In this document: piece after piece, positions 1 through 7,614 of the stretch
Layout of the letters: each line of letters opens with the position of its first letter
How positions within the stretch are numbered: position 1 is the first letter of the stretch
From: Anaerolineaceae bacterium UBA5211
GTDB taxonomy: Bacteria > Chloroflexota > Anaerolineae > Anaerolineales > Anaerolineaceae
Reading direction: 5' to 3'
DNA: 64,000 bases
Assembly (NCBI GenBank): GCA_002412595.1
Contig: DHVJ01000038.1
Coordinates: 7,118 to 71,117, forward strand
Position numbers and translations under genes: made by a program
The notes under the pieces: generated by a model
Told to the model about the DNA's origin: nothing
Database searches by the model: none
Seen by the model: the letters and a program-made list of their open reading frames with translations, nothing else

Positions 1-818
1 CCTGCAACCGACACATCTTCCGGTATCCGCAAGCCTTTTTCCAAAAGCAGGTTATAGGCTCCGGCTGCCATGAAATCGTTATAGCACACAATTGCTGTCG
101 GAAGCTCTCGTAATGAGGTCAGATATTCCGCGCCTTCCCGTCCGCCGGCCGGGTTACCGGCCGAAACATGATAAATATACTCATTTCGGATCTCCAAACT
201 GGCACTTTCCATTTCCGCTGAAAAACCGGCCAGGCGATTGTTGTTGGTCAAGCCACCCATGCGGTTGCCCAAATAAGCAATGCGGCGATGTCCCAAATCA
301 ATCAAATAATGGGTTACCAGACGAGCGCCGTATTCATCGTCATTGTAAATCAAATACTGGCACTCTCCTGCGCCTTCATTATTGACCATCACCATTGGCA
401 GACCATAATTCTTGAGCATATGGCACTGCTCGTCACTGAACTGCGGAGCCAGCAAGATAACCCCATCCACCCCGCGCTGCACCATGGCTTGCACCACGTC
501 TTTCTCGCGCTGGCGTTCCATATGCGTTGAAGCGATGAACAGGCTGTATCCCGCCGGGTGCAGGACACTATCCACGCCGTCCAAAACTTCACTCCAGAAA
601 GGGTCGTCGATCTGGCGCATAATTACGCCTAATGCTCGCGAGCGGTTGGTTTTCAATCCGCGCGCCGTTGCATTCGGCACATAACCCATCTCTTCCGCCA
701 GTTTTTTAATGCGTTCCCTGGTGGCTGTTGAAATTCCCGGGTGGTCATTTAAAGCCCGCGAAACCGTTGGATGCGAAACACCCGCTGCCTTTGCAATATC
801 CTTGATGGTTACGTTCAT
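1..818 (-). CDS. LacI-family transcriptional regulator, 3' end cut by window edge
   Basis: A DNA-binding repressor of the LacI/GalR family, which normally controls sugar uptake or breakdown genes in response to a sugar ligand. About 272 residues are visible with no stop before position 1. The N-terminus has the typical helix-turn-helix and hinge (IKDIAKAAGVSHPTVSRAL, residues 4-22, then GYVPNATARGL). After it comes a periplasmic-binding-protein-like ligand domain with the usual GVI...PFW start and a DLGHRRIAYLG motif. The ATG at 816-818 gives the canonical MNVTIKDIA start. The controlled genes lie outside the window or are not recognisable. The last ~60 residues of a ~335-residue family member are missing only because of the window edge. 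Confidence 0.95.
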   Translation of the reverse strand, partial: MNVTIKDIAKAAGVSHPTVSRALNDHPGISTATRERIKKLAEEMGYVPNATARGLKTNRSRALGVIMRQIDDPFWSEVLDGVDSVLHPAGYSLFIASTHMERQREKDVVQAMVQRGVDGVILLAPQFSDEQCHMLKNYGLPMVMVNNEGAGECQYLIYNDDEYGARLVTHYLIDLGHRRIAYLGNRMGGLTNNNRLAGFSAEMESASLEIRNEYIYHVSAGNPAGGREGAEYLTSLRELPTAIVCYNDFMAAGAYNLLLEKGLRIPEDVSVA

Positions 819-1010
819 AAAGCCCTAAATCCGGAGTTATTTTTAATCCAAGTATAGCATTCAATCCGGGCAATACTCTCATCAGGCTGACCCTCAAACT
901 GCTACCCCGCAGGTGAAGCAGCTTATACAGAATGATTTGTTAAAGTTCATCAGCATAGAAGAAGCTGATTAAAGTAGTTGAGTGGAATAGAGATCCAGCC
1001 ATTGGTACCG

Positions 1011-1955
1011 TTAAAACGCACCCGATATTTCGTTTACCCCATCCGGATAAAATTGCTTCAGATGAAAATCCAAAAGTTGGTTGGCATTTTGTTTGATGAT
1101 GGCATCTCGGTCTTCCCCATTACCTGAGAGCGTATTTTCCATCGAAAGCGGCCCGCTAAAACTGACTTTGGGATAAAGGTCAAGGGGTTTCAATTGAACC
1201 ATCTGCCGGATTACCTGCATGAATTCCGTAACCCGGCGGCGCTCATGGTCATTCTTGAACATGCGGGGAAAGAAATGGTTTACAAAGTCACCTGAAAGCA
1301 CACCACTGGCGATGGTTAGCACCAAACGAGATTCCGGGACCTTGCGAAGAAATACTTCAATACTGCGCGACCAACGCTGCAGGCCGTCCTCCGCACCGGG
1401 CAAAATCGATGGGTCGGGGTCAATGCGCCCGCTGGGAAAGATCAACAAAGCTCCGCCCTCCTGCAAATGGCGGATGGATTGCCGGATGACGTTGGTCCTT
1501 TGGTTCGTATCATGCGTAGCAAAGATGAAGTGCTGGCTGGCGTTTGGCAGATTGCGAAAAAATGGAATCCCGCTGACAATTAATTTGATATCGTCGCGCG
1601 GCAGTTGTGAAATTATGGCGAAGGCATCATAGGTGCCAGGGTGATTAGAGGCAATCACCAATGGTCCGCGAGCAGGAATATCCTGCTGCCCCAACGCTGT
1701 CGCCGTATGGGTCAGTTCCGGCAAAGCATACTGCGCCGCTGCAACAATTCCATCATGCCCAATAATCGTATCCAAATTGGCCATCAGAGAGGAGAAATGA
1801 TCAACAGGTTTCCTTAATACAGATTGGATGGTGCGCCGCGCCAGGCGCCAATTGGGTATCTTTCCTGCGCGAAAAACCTCGATCAGAATATCATCTGCAA
1901 TACCCTTTTTGAGTGCCAAATCCATGGCTTTTATTTCATTGCTGTCGTCAGTCAT
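1011..1955 (-). CDS. PlsC-like phospholipid/glycerol acyltransferase
   Basis: Probable membrane-associated acyltransferase of the glycerolipid (PlsC/LPLAT) superfamily, transferring a fatty acyl chain to an unidentified acceptor. The catalytic HX4D motif is H105-PGTY-D110 in ASNHPGTYDAF, and a second block LLIFPSGRIDPDP matches the family FPEG/FPSG motif. There is no clear transmembrane helix. An upstream in-frame start at 1988 is possible, but the ATG at 1955 has AGGTG five bases upstream and gives 314 residues. The gene is divergent from the transferase at 2150. Its long N-terminal ~95 residues before the catalytic block are atypical of short PlsC proteins, so the acceptor cannot be named. 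Confidence 0.8.
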   Translation of the reverse strand: MTDDSNEIKAMDLALKKGIADDILIEVFRAGKIPNWRLARRTIQSVLRKPVDHFSSLMANLDTIIGHDGIVAAAQYALPELTHTATALGQQDIPARGPLVIASNHPGTYDAFAIISQLPRDDIKLIVSGIPFFRNLPNASQHFIFATHDTNQRTNVIRQSIRHLQEGGALLIFPSGRIDPDPSILPGAEDGLQRWSRSIEVFLRKVPESRLVLTIASGVLSGDFVNHFFPRMFKNDHERRRVTEFMQVIRQMVQLKPLDLYPKVSFSGPLSMENTLSGNGEDRDAIIKQNANQLLDFHLKQFYPDGVNEISGAF

Positions 1956-2149
1956 TTTCACCTGGTCTAATAGTATATATATGTACAATAGGCAGTTAAT
2001 TAAACCCTCTTTCCGGAAATTCGTAATTGATTTAATGAAGATTTAACAATTCAGCCCATTATTTACAAATATTTAACTTATTTTGCTTTTTTTATCATTT
2101 GGAATGAGCTACAATATCAATGAAACCATATAAAAACTATCTAATTCCT

Positions 2150-3169
2150 ATGAAAATACTCTTCATCTGCGGCTCACTGAACCAAACCACCATGATGCAC
2201 AAGATTTCCAACGAACTTGTGGACCATGATTGTTATTTCACACCTTATTATGCCGATGGTTTGATCAGTTGGCTGGCCAAATTAGGGCTGCTCAACAACA
2301 CTATCCTGGGCGGACGCCATCACCGCGATACCATGAAATACTTAAAGGAAAAACAGCTTCCGTTGGATATTCGCGGCAAGCAAAATCAATACGACTTGGT
2401 ATTGACCGGCAGTGATTCCATCATTCAAAAGAATATCCGCTCCAGCCGTATCATCCTGGTTCAGGAAGGCATCACCGAGCCGGAAGGATTAGCTTATCAC
2501 ATCGTCAAATTCCTGCATCTGCCGCGTTGGCTGGCCAATACTTCCATGACAGGTTTATCCAATGCTTACGATACTTTTTGCGTTGCATCCAATGGCTATA
2601 AAAATCTCTTTACCCGGAAAGGTGCACGGCCTGAAAAAATCGTCGTGACCGGCATTCCGAATTTTGATAACCTGGCTTACTTTAAAAGCAAAGACTTTCC
2701 TTATAAAGACTACGTTCTGGTGGCCACTACCCCCTTCCGTGAAACCATGCGGCCGGAATTCCGCTCTATTTTCATTCGCCACTGCCTCAAAATCGCTAAT
2801 GGACGCCAACTGATATTCAAGCTGCACCCGCTCGAAAATGCGCACCGTGCCATCCGCGAGATCAACCACTACGCGCCCAACGCCAAAGTGTACTGGCGCG
2901 GCGATATCAACAGTATGATCGCTAACGCACAAACGGTCATCACGCAATGGTCCAGCTGCACTTTCGTAGCTTTGGCGCTCGGCAAAGAGGTTTATTCCGA
3001 CCTGGATAAATATGAACTGGAACAGCTGATGCCCATTCAGAACGGCGGTACTTCCGCCATCAAGATCGCGCAAATCTGCCGCTTGTTGATGAATACTCCC
3101 ATGCCGCTGATCGAACAACGCAGGCGCAGCCTGCGCACGCGCAACTTATGGGAAAATTTCGGTTTCTGA
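2150..3169 (+). CDS. GT-B-like glycosyl/glycerophosphotransferase family protein
   Basis: Likely cytosolic transferase of the GT-B fold, related to capsule/CDP-glycerol-type or surface-carbohydrate transferases. The N-terminus MKILFICGSLNQ is a Rossmann-like first strand. The C-terminal half contains FKLHPLENA (the KxHP-type phosphate-binding block of this superfamily) and a late ITQWSS...ALALGKEVYSD segment that resembles the donor-site loop. An ATG ten codons upstream at 2120 is in frame. A TACAAT box at 2110-2115 would put the transcript start near 2122, so 2150 is preferred; neither start has a good ribosome site. No acceptor or donor can be assigned from sequence. A strong terminator follows at 3214. 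Confidence 0.65.
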   Translation: MKILFICGSLNQTTMMHKISNELVDHDCYFTPYYADGLISWLAKLGLLNNTILGGRHHRDTMKYLKEKQLPLDIRGKQNQYDLVLTGSDSIIQKNIRSSRIILVQEGITEPEGLAYHIVKFLHLPRWLANTSMTGLSNAYDTFCVASNGYKNLFTRKGARPEKIVVTGIPNFDNLAYFKSKDFPYKDYVLVATTPFRETMRPEFRSIFIRHCLKIANGRQLIFKLHPLENAHRAIREINHYAPNAKVYWRGDINSMIANAQTVITQWSSCTFVALALGKEVYSDLDKYELEQLMPIQNGGTSAIKIAQICRLLMNTPMPLIEQRRRSLRTRNLWENFGF

Positions 3170-3213
3170 GCCCCTAACGCCATCCCCCCATTTTCAATAC
3201 ACTGGTCTATGCA

Positions 3214-3245
3214 GAAACCTCATCCGATGGATGAGGTTTCTTTTT
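3214..3245 (+). terminator. Rho-independent terminator after the GT-B-like gene
   Basis: Perfect 11-bp stem GAAACCTCATC / GATGAGGTTTC with a 5-base loop, followed by TTTTT. It ends the plus-strand gene and lies just before the converging end of the flavoprotein gene. Confidence 0.92.
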
Positions 3246-3259
3246 CGCTTGAGACGGAC

Positions 3260-4567
3260 CTAGACAATCTTCTCAACTACATTATCGCTTTCCAGATAAG
3301 GGCGGTTGAAGCGCTGATCAAAGGCTTTGTTTTGCCGCAGCAGCCCCTGCCAGTAAAACTGCATCAAGGGTGTCTTAGAGGTAATCTTACGGACTGCCAC
3401 ATCCGCCTTTGAGAATCTCTCCAATGAGGCAAATTTGCGGATGGTTTGCGGATCAAAACCACCCTGCTGCGCCAGCTGCTCACCCAACTCATTCAAAGTA
3501 ATAAATATTCTGCGATTAAAGATTTCCGGTGCTATCGTCACCGAGCCGCAGCCACCCCTCAGAATGGTGCCCAGGTAAGGGCTGTTCAAGCGCACAGTCA
3601 ATTGCGCCAGGTATTTTTCCACGCTGCGCGAATGCACCGCTTCCGGAAAACCGGACTGGACCAGAAAGCCGATTGGCGGGTTGCCTTCTCTGCCCGCCAG
3701 CGGGCTGAGTAACTCAATGAACTCCTTCACAATGCCCGGCATGGCATCCACATAAAGCGGAAAAGCCAACATGACGCAATCAGCTTGTTTATATTTTTGC
3801 ACTAAAGTGATCTTATCTTTTGTTTTTGCCAGATGTATCATTTCCACTGATGTTCCCTGGACGGATTGAAAACCATCGGCAAATTTGTTCATCAGGAAGG
3901 CACTGATACTGCGTTCCACGCGCGGCGACCCGTTGATGACCAGCAGCTTTTTAGGCGGGGTAATGCGCGCGAATGGAATTGTCACAGCCGTCATACCAGG
4001 CTTGTAATTCAATGCTTGCGCATGGTCTATGGCATCTGCCACCTGAGAAGGTTTTTCCGAAAAAGGCATGGAAAAAGTGAGGCGGCTGCGCAAATTGAAG
4101 GCTGCGCGGCTGAACATTTCTTCCATTATTTGGATATCCGCCATAGGCGTATCAGTTTCGGGTTGGTATAGCAGTCCCAATAATGGATATTTCTGATAAC
4201 GCTTACGGTGGTGGGTCTCACCCTCCACTATTTCAAAGTATGGGTGCAGCAATGGGATGGTACGGTCCATCTTATTCTTCAGGTAGGCGGATGGATAACC
4301 CATAACCAGAGGTGAAGCCCACAGCACGAAATCCGATTGGATGGTCCTGCGATTGATCTCGCGGGAATCATCCGCAATCACACACATACCGGGTGTTTTC
4401 ACCCAGCAGTTGAAGCAGCCTGTGCAGGCGTGAATATCCTGATCCATCAGAACGAAATGAGCCACATCGTGCCCTCTACCAGTCAACTCTTTGACCAATT
4501 CCTCCAAGTATGCCGCCCAATTGTGATTTTCTTTGGAATTCTGCCCATCTAAAATTGTAATTTTCAT
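3260..4567 (-). CDS. Tandem flavodoxin-like / iron-sulfur flavoprotein (NADPH-dependent FMN reductase family)
   Basis: A 435-residue redox protein made of two flavodoxin-like FMN-binding domains in tandem. Domain 1 (about 1-200) starts MKITILDGQ and contains C48-x2-C51-x2-C54-x7-C62, the compact cysteine motif of iron-sulfur flavoproteins, which would bind a 4Fe-4S cluster close to FMN. Domain 2 (about 225-435) restarts with LLVINGSPR and has the LAFPLYVDAMPG segment typical of the family but no cysteine motif. Most relatives are single-domain (~200 residues), so this looks like a fusion or internal duplication. The start has GGGAGAT upstream. It is the last gene of the PadR-ferredoxin-flavoprotein operon and could receive electrons from the membrane ferredoxin encoded just upstream. 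Confidence 0.82.
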   Translation of the reverse strand: MKITILDGQNSKENHNWAAYLEELVKELTGRGHDVAHFVLMDQDIHACTGCFNCWVKTPGMCVIADDSREINRRTIQSDFVLWASPLVMGYPSAYLKNKMDRTIPLLHPYFEIVEGETHHRKRYQKYPLLGLLYQPETDTPMADIQIMEEMFSRAAFNLRSRLTFSMPFSEKPSQVADAIDHAQALNYKPGMTAVTIPFARITPPKKLLVINGSPRVERSISAFLMNKFADGFQSVQGTSVEMIHLAKTKDKITLVQKYKQADCVMLAFPLYVDAMPGIVKEFIELLSPLAGREGNPPIGFLVQSGFPEAVHSRSVEKYLAQLTVRLNSPYLGTILRGGCGSVTIAPEIFNRRIFITLNELGEQLAQQGGFDPQTIRKFASLERFSKADVAVRKITSKTPLMQFYWQGLLRQNKAFDQRFNRPYLESDNVVEKIV

Positions 4568-4588
4568 TTTTTATCTCCCGTTGTCAAA

Positions 4589-5332
4589 CTATTTCCCTGA
4601 TTGAAAAACCAGGTGTATGACATCCTTGGGGCAAACATCCGCGCACTGGGCGCACAGGATACATTCCGGGTTTTCCATTTGGCCTTCTGTCACCATGCGG
4701 TTGACATCCAAACTCATGGGACAGTTCATGCTGCATTTCTTACAGTTAATGCAAAGATCCTGATCCGCTTTCAAACGGAAAGCCGGCCAGGCAAAAATAT
4801 TGCGGACTTTACGGCCCAGGATCATGAATGGCGCCATCCAGCAAATGCTGTGGCAGCCAGCCCGCCGCCCCAACAGCAGGGCCAGTCCCATGAAAATACC
4901 AACCACAATCAGGTAAATGATGTATTTCATGGGCGCATCTACCGAAATGCCGGATTCAGTCAGTAAGAAAAAATCGACAATTTTATAGCCGCCGGCTGAA
5001 GCAGCGAAGAAAGCAATCGTGCCCAGCCAAACAAACCAAATAACCCATTTCAGGCTATCCAGCCACTTATATTTAATGGGTTTATCGTTGGCTAACCGGC
5101 AGACTTCCCCCAATGCGCCCGCCGGGCAAATCCATGAACACCACATGCGGCCAAACGCCAGCGAACTAATGAACAATAGCGCAAATATAATAAAACTGCC
5201 GTTGATTATGCCTTGCGAAGCACCATACAAAATCACATAGGGGGAAAGATAATTCATGGTGATCGGGAAAAGCAGCAAGGAAACGATCAAAATCGCCAAG
5301 CGGATACGCTGCCTTTTTTTGTTTTGTTTCAT
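4589..5332 (-). CDS. NapH/YccM-like membrane 4Fe-4S polyferredoxin
   Basis: Integral membrane electron-transfer protein, 247 residues. Several hydrophobic segments surround the RMWCSWICPAGALGE motif that defines NapH/NosR-type proteins, with a second CHSICWMAPF pair. The soluble C-terminal tail has two ferredoxin motifs, CINCKKCSMNCP and CILCAQCADVCP, each fit for one 4Fe-4S cluster. Such proteins pass electrons between quinol or membrane carriers and soluble redox partners. It lies 12 bases after the PadR gene and 21 bases before the flavoprotein gene on the same strand, so the three are likely one transcript. The natural acceptor is unknown; no nitrate or nitrous oxide reductase genes are nearby. 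Confidence 0.88.
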   Translation of the reverse strand: MKQNKKRQRIRLAILIVSLLLFPITMNYLSPYVILYGASQGIINGSFIIFALLFISSLAFGRMWCSWICPAGALGEVCRLANDKPIKYKWLDSLKWVIWFVWLGTIAFFAASAGGYKIVDFFLLTESGISVDAPMKYIIYLIVVGIFMGLALLLGRRAGCHSICWMAPFMILGRKVRNIFAWPAFRLKADQDLCINCKKCSMNCPMSLDVNRMVTEGQMENPECILCAQCADVCPKDVIHLVFQSGK

Positions 5333-5344
5333 AATTCTCCTAAT

Positions 5345-5902
5345 TTACTTTTGCGGAACACGGTGGTCTTTTAAATCGGAAATCAAATCCCGCGCCCATT
5401 CCTGCTGGACCTTGGCAATGCGCACACCCAAGTCTAAGGTAGCGTTCCAAAAATACATCTCGCGGTCTGAATGCAGCATACGGCGGTATTCTTCGATTTT
5501 TTCGGGAATTTCCCCATACTGCGCCAGCTGTTGGTCCATGGCTTTATCCAGAAATTCGAACATTTTCACAACCACTTCATCGGGAAACTGACCGGCGAAG
5601 AATACCTGGATAAGCGGGGAGCTGTGCGGGGCTTCCTCAGCGGGTTGCGAAATCAGCCATTTTTGCAATGCTTCCCTGCCCTGTCCGGTAATGGAGTATT
5701 GTTTGCGGTCAGGCCGGTTATCCTGTTCGATTACCTCGCGCTGCACCCACCCCTGCTCATTTAAGCGGTTCAGGGTACGGTAAATCTGGCTTTGATCCGC
5801 ATACCAAAAATGGCGCACCGAATCATCAAAAACTTTTTTCAAATCATAGCCGGTCATCGGTTTGTAATTTAAAAATCCTAAAATTGCGTAATCCAGACTC
5901 AT
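5345..5902 (-). CDS. PadR-family transcriptional regulator
   Basis: Small winged-helix repressor (185 residues). The N-terminal 80 residues match PadR: LDYAILGFLNYKPMTGYDLKK, DQSQIYRTLNRLNEQGWV and KQYSITGQGREAL. The longer C-terminal helical domain is of the Vir_act_alpha_C (subfamily-2) type used for dimerisation. PadR proteins commonly repress their own operon and release on binding small aromatic or toxic molecules. The gene heads the ferredoxin/flavoprotein operon. The promoter at 5946-5973 is enclosed by an inverted repeat, which supports autorepression. Confidence 0.92.
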   Translation of the reverse strand: MSLDYAILGFLNYKPMTGYDLKKVFDDSVRHFWYADQSQIYRTLNRLNEQGWVQREVIEQDNRPDRKQYSITGQGREALQKWLISQPAEEAPHSSPLIQVFFAGQFPDEVVVKMFEFLDKAMDQQLAQYGEIPEKIEEYRRMLHSDREMYFWNATLDLGVRIAKVQQEWARDLISDLKDHRVPQK

Positions 5903-5923
5903 AATCCTCCATTATAGGCACAG

Positions 5924-5973
5924 TATTATATATGCTATCTCCTATATAATATCACGCATATAATAAGTGTCAA
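5924..5973 (-). promoter_or_regulatory. Promoter and candidate PadR operator of the redox operon
   Basis: Read on the minus strand: -35 TTGACA at 5973-5968, 16-base spacer, extended -10 TGaTATTAT with TATTAT at 5951-5946. An imperfect inverted repeat (TATTATATATGC at 5924-5935 and GCATATAATAA at 5956-5966, plus-strand reading) straddles the -10 box. It sits where a repressor dimer would block polymerase. The operator role is inferred from position and symmetry. Confidence 0.65.
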
Positions 5974-6073
5974 GTTAAACGCCGGAAAATTTTTAAGTCT
6001 AATGTGATCTCACTCATTTGATACGGTCAGCGCATTAAATGAGAGAACGGATTCTAAAAACATGGTTTATACC

Positions 6074-6112
6074 AAAGTGCACCCATTCAGAATACCGTGA
6101 AGGGTGCACTTT
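6074..6112. terminator. Stem-loop, possible terminator of the yibE/F operon
   Basis: Perfect 11-bp stem AAAGTGCACCC (6074-6084) / GGGTGCACTTT (6102-6112) with a 17-base loop, about 50 bases past the stop of the 83-residue gene. There is no strong T run on either side, so it may be a weak terminator or an mRNA 3' end stabiliser. The rest of 5974-6161 shows no gene. Confidence 0.5.
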
Positions 6113-6161
6113 GATTAAAAAGGTTGTTGCAAATCTGTATTGATGTACTGTTGTATGTCAC

Positions 6162-6413
6162 TTAATCGAGTAATTCCGAGCCCAATTGTTGTTCCTCATC
6201 CTCATCCACTTCGACAGATTGGCGAATGACTACGTCCATGGAATGATCCCAGCCATTAAAGCGAATGGACTCCACAGTGCCATATACACCTGCCAGGATT
6301 TCTTCATCAGAAATATAATCATCTCCTATAGCTGTCTCCGGATGAACAACCTCCCCCACCGTAACGCTCACCCGGCTGGCTTCCACTTTATAAACGACCA
6401 CCTCATCAGGCAT
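6162..6413 (-). CDS. Small acidic protein, barrel-sandwich (lipoyl/hammerhead)-like, coupled to YibE/F
   Basis: 83 residues, not a recognised named family. The core GEVVHPETAIGDDYISDEEILAGVYGTVESIRFNG reads like a barrel-sandwich-hybrid or 'hammerhead' module: V.VG..V.P.T.IG, then I.A...G.V..I.FNG, as in biotin/lipoyl-like and RnfC-type domains. There is no attachment lysine. The tail is strongly acidic (VDEDEEQQLGSELLD). Its ATG lies inside the last codons of the YibE/F gene (8-base overlap), so translation is probably coupled and a functional link is likely. The fold call is pattern-based and unproven. Confidence 0.6.
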   Translation of the reverse strand: MPDEVVVYKVEASRVSVTVGEVVHPETAIGDDYISDEEILAGVYGTVESIRFNGWDHSMDVVIRQSVEVDEDEEQQLGSELLD

Positions 6414-7545
6414 GTTCTATCTCCTTCTTTTTTGTGAAAATAAAACCACCCACCACTGCGGTGAATGGTGCAACCGTAACTAAACCAAAGCTGCCCACCA
6501 CGGTCTTCAAAATTTCCGCAGCCACATAATTTGTATTCACCAGATAAATCGGCGGGGTACCCTGCGCCATAAAGACCATTAGAAGCGCCATGTAGCCAGA
6601 AATATAAGCCATCAGCAAAGTCGTCACCATTGTGCTGGTCATGTTGCGCCCCACCGAAAAACCGGATGCAATCAATTCCTTTGCTGTCAAATCCGGCCGC
6701 TTTTCGATAACTTCATTCATGGAAGTTGAGACATCAATAGCTACATCCAACACTGCGCCGGAAGCACCGATGAAGATAGCCGCGATGAACAAACGTGTCA
6801 AATTTAGGATTTCGAAGCCCATGTATAAAAGTGTTTCCGAAAAAGGTTGAATGGCTCCATGCAATTTAAACAGCGGCAGCAACACTAACGATAACCCAAG
6901 GGTTAACAAGATACCCAGGAGCGATCCGATAAAAGCTACCAACGCAGTTTTATTCAACCCGGCTACCAGGGTTAGCGTTACCGCAGTCACAATGGTTACC
7001 GTTACCAATGAAATGGCCAGGGGATCCTTTCCCATCAGGATACCCGGCAGCAGCACCTTCCACATGATCACAATGGTGAACAAAAATGCCAGGATAGAAC
7101 GCACCCCACGCCAACCCGCAAACGCGATCAGCAGTGCCATAAAGCACAACAAGATAATTACTTCGTAAGATATTCGGTAATGGTCATAAGCCGTGGCATT
7201 CACTACCTGGCCATTTTCAATTTTGTCCAACACCAAAAAAACTGTATCGCCTTCCAGGAAGATTTTATCGGTTTCCATTTTTCCCAAAAGGACATTGCTG
7301 GCATCCATAATTTGACCTTTGTATTGCGTATCCAGGATTTCCACTTGCAGGGACTGACTGCCGGAAGTTACCACGCCGTAATACTCTAACTGGGTGTTAT
7401 CCACACTCAGCACGCGCGCCTTAGCTCGCGCCACATTATGCCCAAAGGGAGACTGATATAAATCAGGCATTACCAACATCATGATAATTAATAAGACAAT
7501 AATGACAGAGAAAATTATTTCCTGATTGAGCTTTAATTTTTTCAT
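6406..7545 (-). CDS. YibE/F family multi-pass membrane protein
   Basis: 379-residue integral membrane protein matching the YibE/F family (function unsettled). The N-terminal helix (IIFSVIIVLLIIMMLVMPDLY) is followed by an external ~100-residue beta-rich domain and then about seven more helices. A conserved AIFIGASGAVLDVAIDVSTSMNEV block is present, near the family-typical GRNMTSTMVTTL. The upstream start at 7584 lacks support; the ATG at 7545 has AAAGGA eight bases before it. It follows the alkaline phosphatase gene on the same strand, separated by a stem-loop, and overlaps the 83-residue gene after it. Confidence 0.85.
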   Translation of the reverse strand: MKKLKLNQEIIFSVIIVLLIIMMLVMPDLYQSPFGHNVARAKARVLSVDNTQLEYYGVVTSGSQSLQVEILDTQYKGQIMDASNVLLGKMETDKIFLEGDTVFLVLDKIENGQVVNATAYDHYRISYEVIILLCFMALLIAFAGWRGVRSILAFLFTIVIMWKVLLPGILMGKDPLAISLVTVTIVTAVTLTLVAGLNKTALVAFIGSLLGILLTLGLSLVLLPLFKLHGAIQPFSETLLYMGFEILNLTRLFIAAIFIGASGAVLDVAIDVSTSMNEVIEKRPDLTAKELIASGFSVGRNMTSTMVTTLLMAYISGYMALLMVFMAQGTPPIYLVNTNYVAAEILKTVVGSFGLVTVAPFTAVVGGFIFTKKKEIEHA

Positions 7546-7565
7546 GCAATTTTCCTTTAAATGTT

Positions 7566-7600
7566 TTGGGAAGGCCGGTAACAATTACCAGCCTTCCCAA
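7566..7600 (-). terminator. Stem-loop between alkaline phosphatase and yibE/F genes
   Basis: Long inverted repeat TTGGGAAGGC(C)GGTAA / TTACC(A)GCCTTCCCAA closed by a 3-base loop. On the minus strand it follows the phosphatase stop by ~15 bases but is not followed by a T run, so it may only partly stop transcription or act as a processing/stability element before yibE/F. Confidence 0.55.
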
Positions 7601-7614
7601 TAGGGAGGAGAGAG

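Noticed and set aside
2555..3118. 187-codon open frame on the minus strand
   Set aside because: Antisense shadow inside the GT-B-like gene, which has clear family motifs and a terminator.
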